Part shown: positions 63,976-64,000 of the stretch, in pieces | Layout of the letters: every line of letters starts with the position of its first letter | Numbering within the stretch: the stretch's first letter is position 1 | Origin: Amycolatopsis regifaucium | GTDB taxonomy: Bacteria; Actinomycetota; Actinomycetes; Mycobacteriales; Pseudonocardiaceae | Direction of reading: 5' to 3' | NCBI RefSeq assembly: GCF_001613935.1 | Contig: NZ_LQCI01000034.1 | Span: 81,886 to 145,885 of the forward strand | Length of the DNA: 64,000 nt | Notes under the pieces: model-generated | Told to the model about the DNA's origin: nothing | Database searches by the model: none | Seen by the model: only the letters and a program-made list of their open reading frames with translations | Translations under genes and position numbers: made by a program

Positions 63976-64000
63976 ATGTTCGGTCGAACGCGCCCGAAAA
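63976..64000 (+). CDS. Start of a further gene, cut by window end
   Basis: ATG followed by TTCGGTCGAACGCGCCCG (MFGRTRPK), with GAGGAGA 8 bases upstream. Too short for identification; probably the next gene of the mce locus. Confidence 0.5.

Overview
The window is high-G+C actinobacterial chromosome, most likely a member of the Pseudonocardiaceae such as Amycolatopsis. This is an inference from four things: a complete mce lipid-import operon, a mutM-rnc-rpmF-DUF177-sepIVA block like the mycobacterial one, strongly GC-biased codon use, and families of perfect intergenic hairpins. The first ~4.2 kb is visibly less G+C rich (the 60 bases at 3121 count 29 G+C, those at 6481 count 41). It carries phage- or plasmid-type small genes and ends in a transitional stretch (4.2-5.95 kb), so it looks like the right end of an integrated element whose left end lies outside the window.

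Layout. 1-5.7 kb: inverted repeat array, two paralogous membrane-anchored coiled-coil proteins, a NUMOD4/HNH protein, small Cys-rich proteins, an unknown 285-aa protein, terminators, and a divergent pair around a SARP/XRE-like regulator. 5.7-18.6 kb: NAD(P)H-dependent flavin reductase, acyl-CoA-reductase-like double SDR, polytopic membrane protein, MocR regulator, IdeR-type iron box with a lone siderophore ATPase, O-methyltransferase, a class A PBP with a degenerate transpeptidase domain, a FadR-type regulator, a lipoprotein and a secreted I36-type protein. 18.7-26.9 kb: a six-gene glycine catabolic operon (gcvP-gcvT-gcvH-glyA-lipA-sdaA) behind a tandem glycine riboswitch. 27.0-32.0 kb: a Met/Cys-rich copper-storage-like protein, then a four-gene polyamine catabolic operon (glutamine-synthetase-like ligase, PuuD hydrolase, aldehyde dehydrogenase, SDR).

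32.2-46.7 kb: general stress protein, archaeal-type AspRS preceded by a T-box leader with a GAC specifier, PadR/HAAS pair, GntR(YtrA)-ABC operon, an EspR-like/ImmA-like/membrane-protein trio, mutM-rnc-rpmF-DUF177-sepIVA, a frameshifted gene, a secreted tandem RNase with one apparently dead domain, coaD and rsmD. 46.7-54.1 kb: HelD-type helicase, a very large HTH-nSTAND1-WD40 protein with 14 repeats, and a luciferase-like monooxygenase. 54.6-63.9 kb: a ten-gene mce operon (two YrbE permeases, MceA-F, two Mce-associated proteins) with nearly every junction overlapping.

The most unusual items are these: a dispersed palindromic repeat family with compensating changes in its two arms; the T-box upstream of the archaeal-type AspRS; the PBP that has lost SxxK, SxN and KTG(T/S); the barnase-type RNase fused to a catalytically broken copy; a copper-storage homologue that is about one-fifth methionine; and the three-gene EspR-like/metallopeptidase/membrane module.
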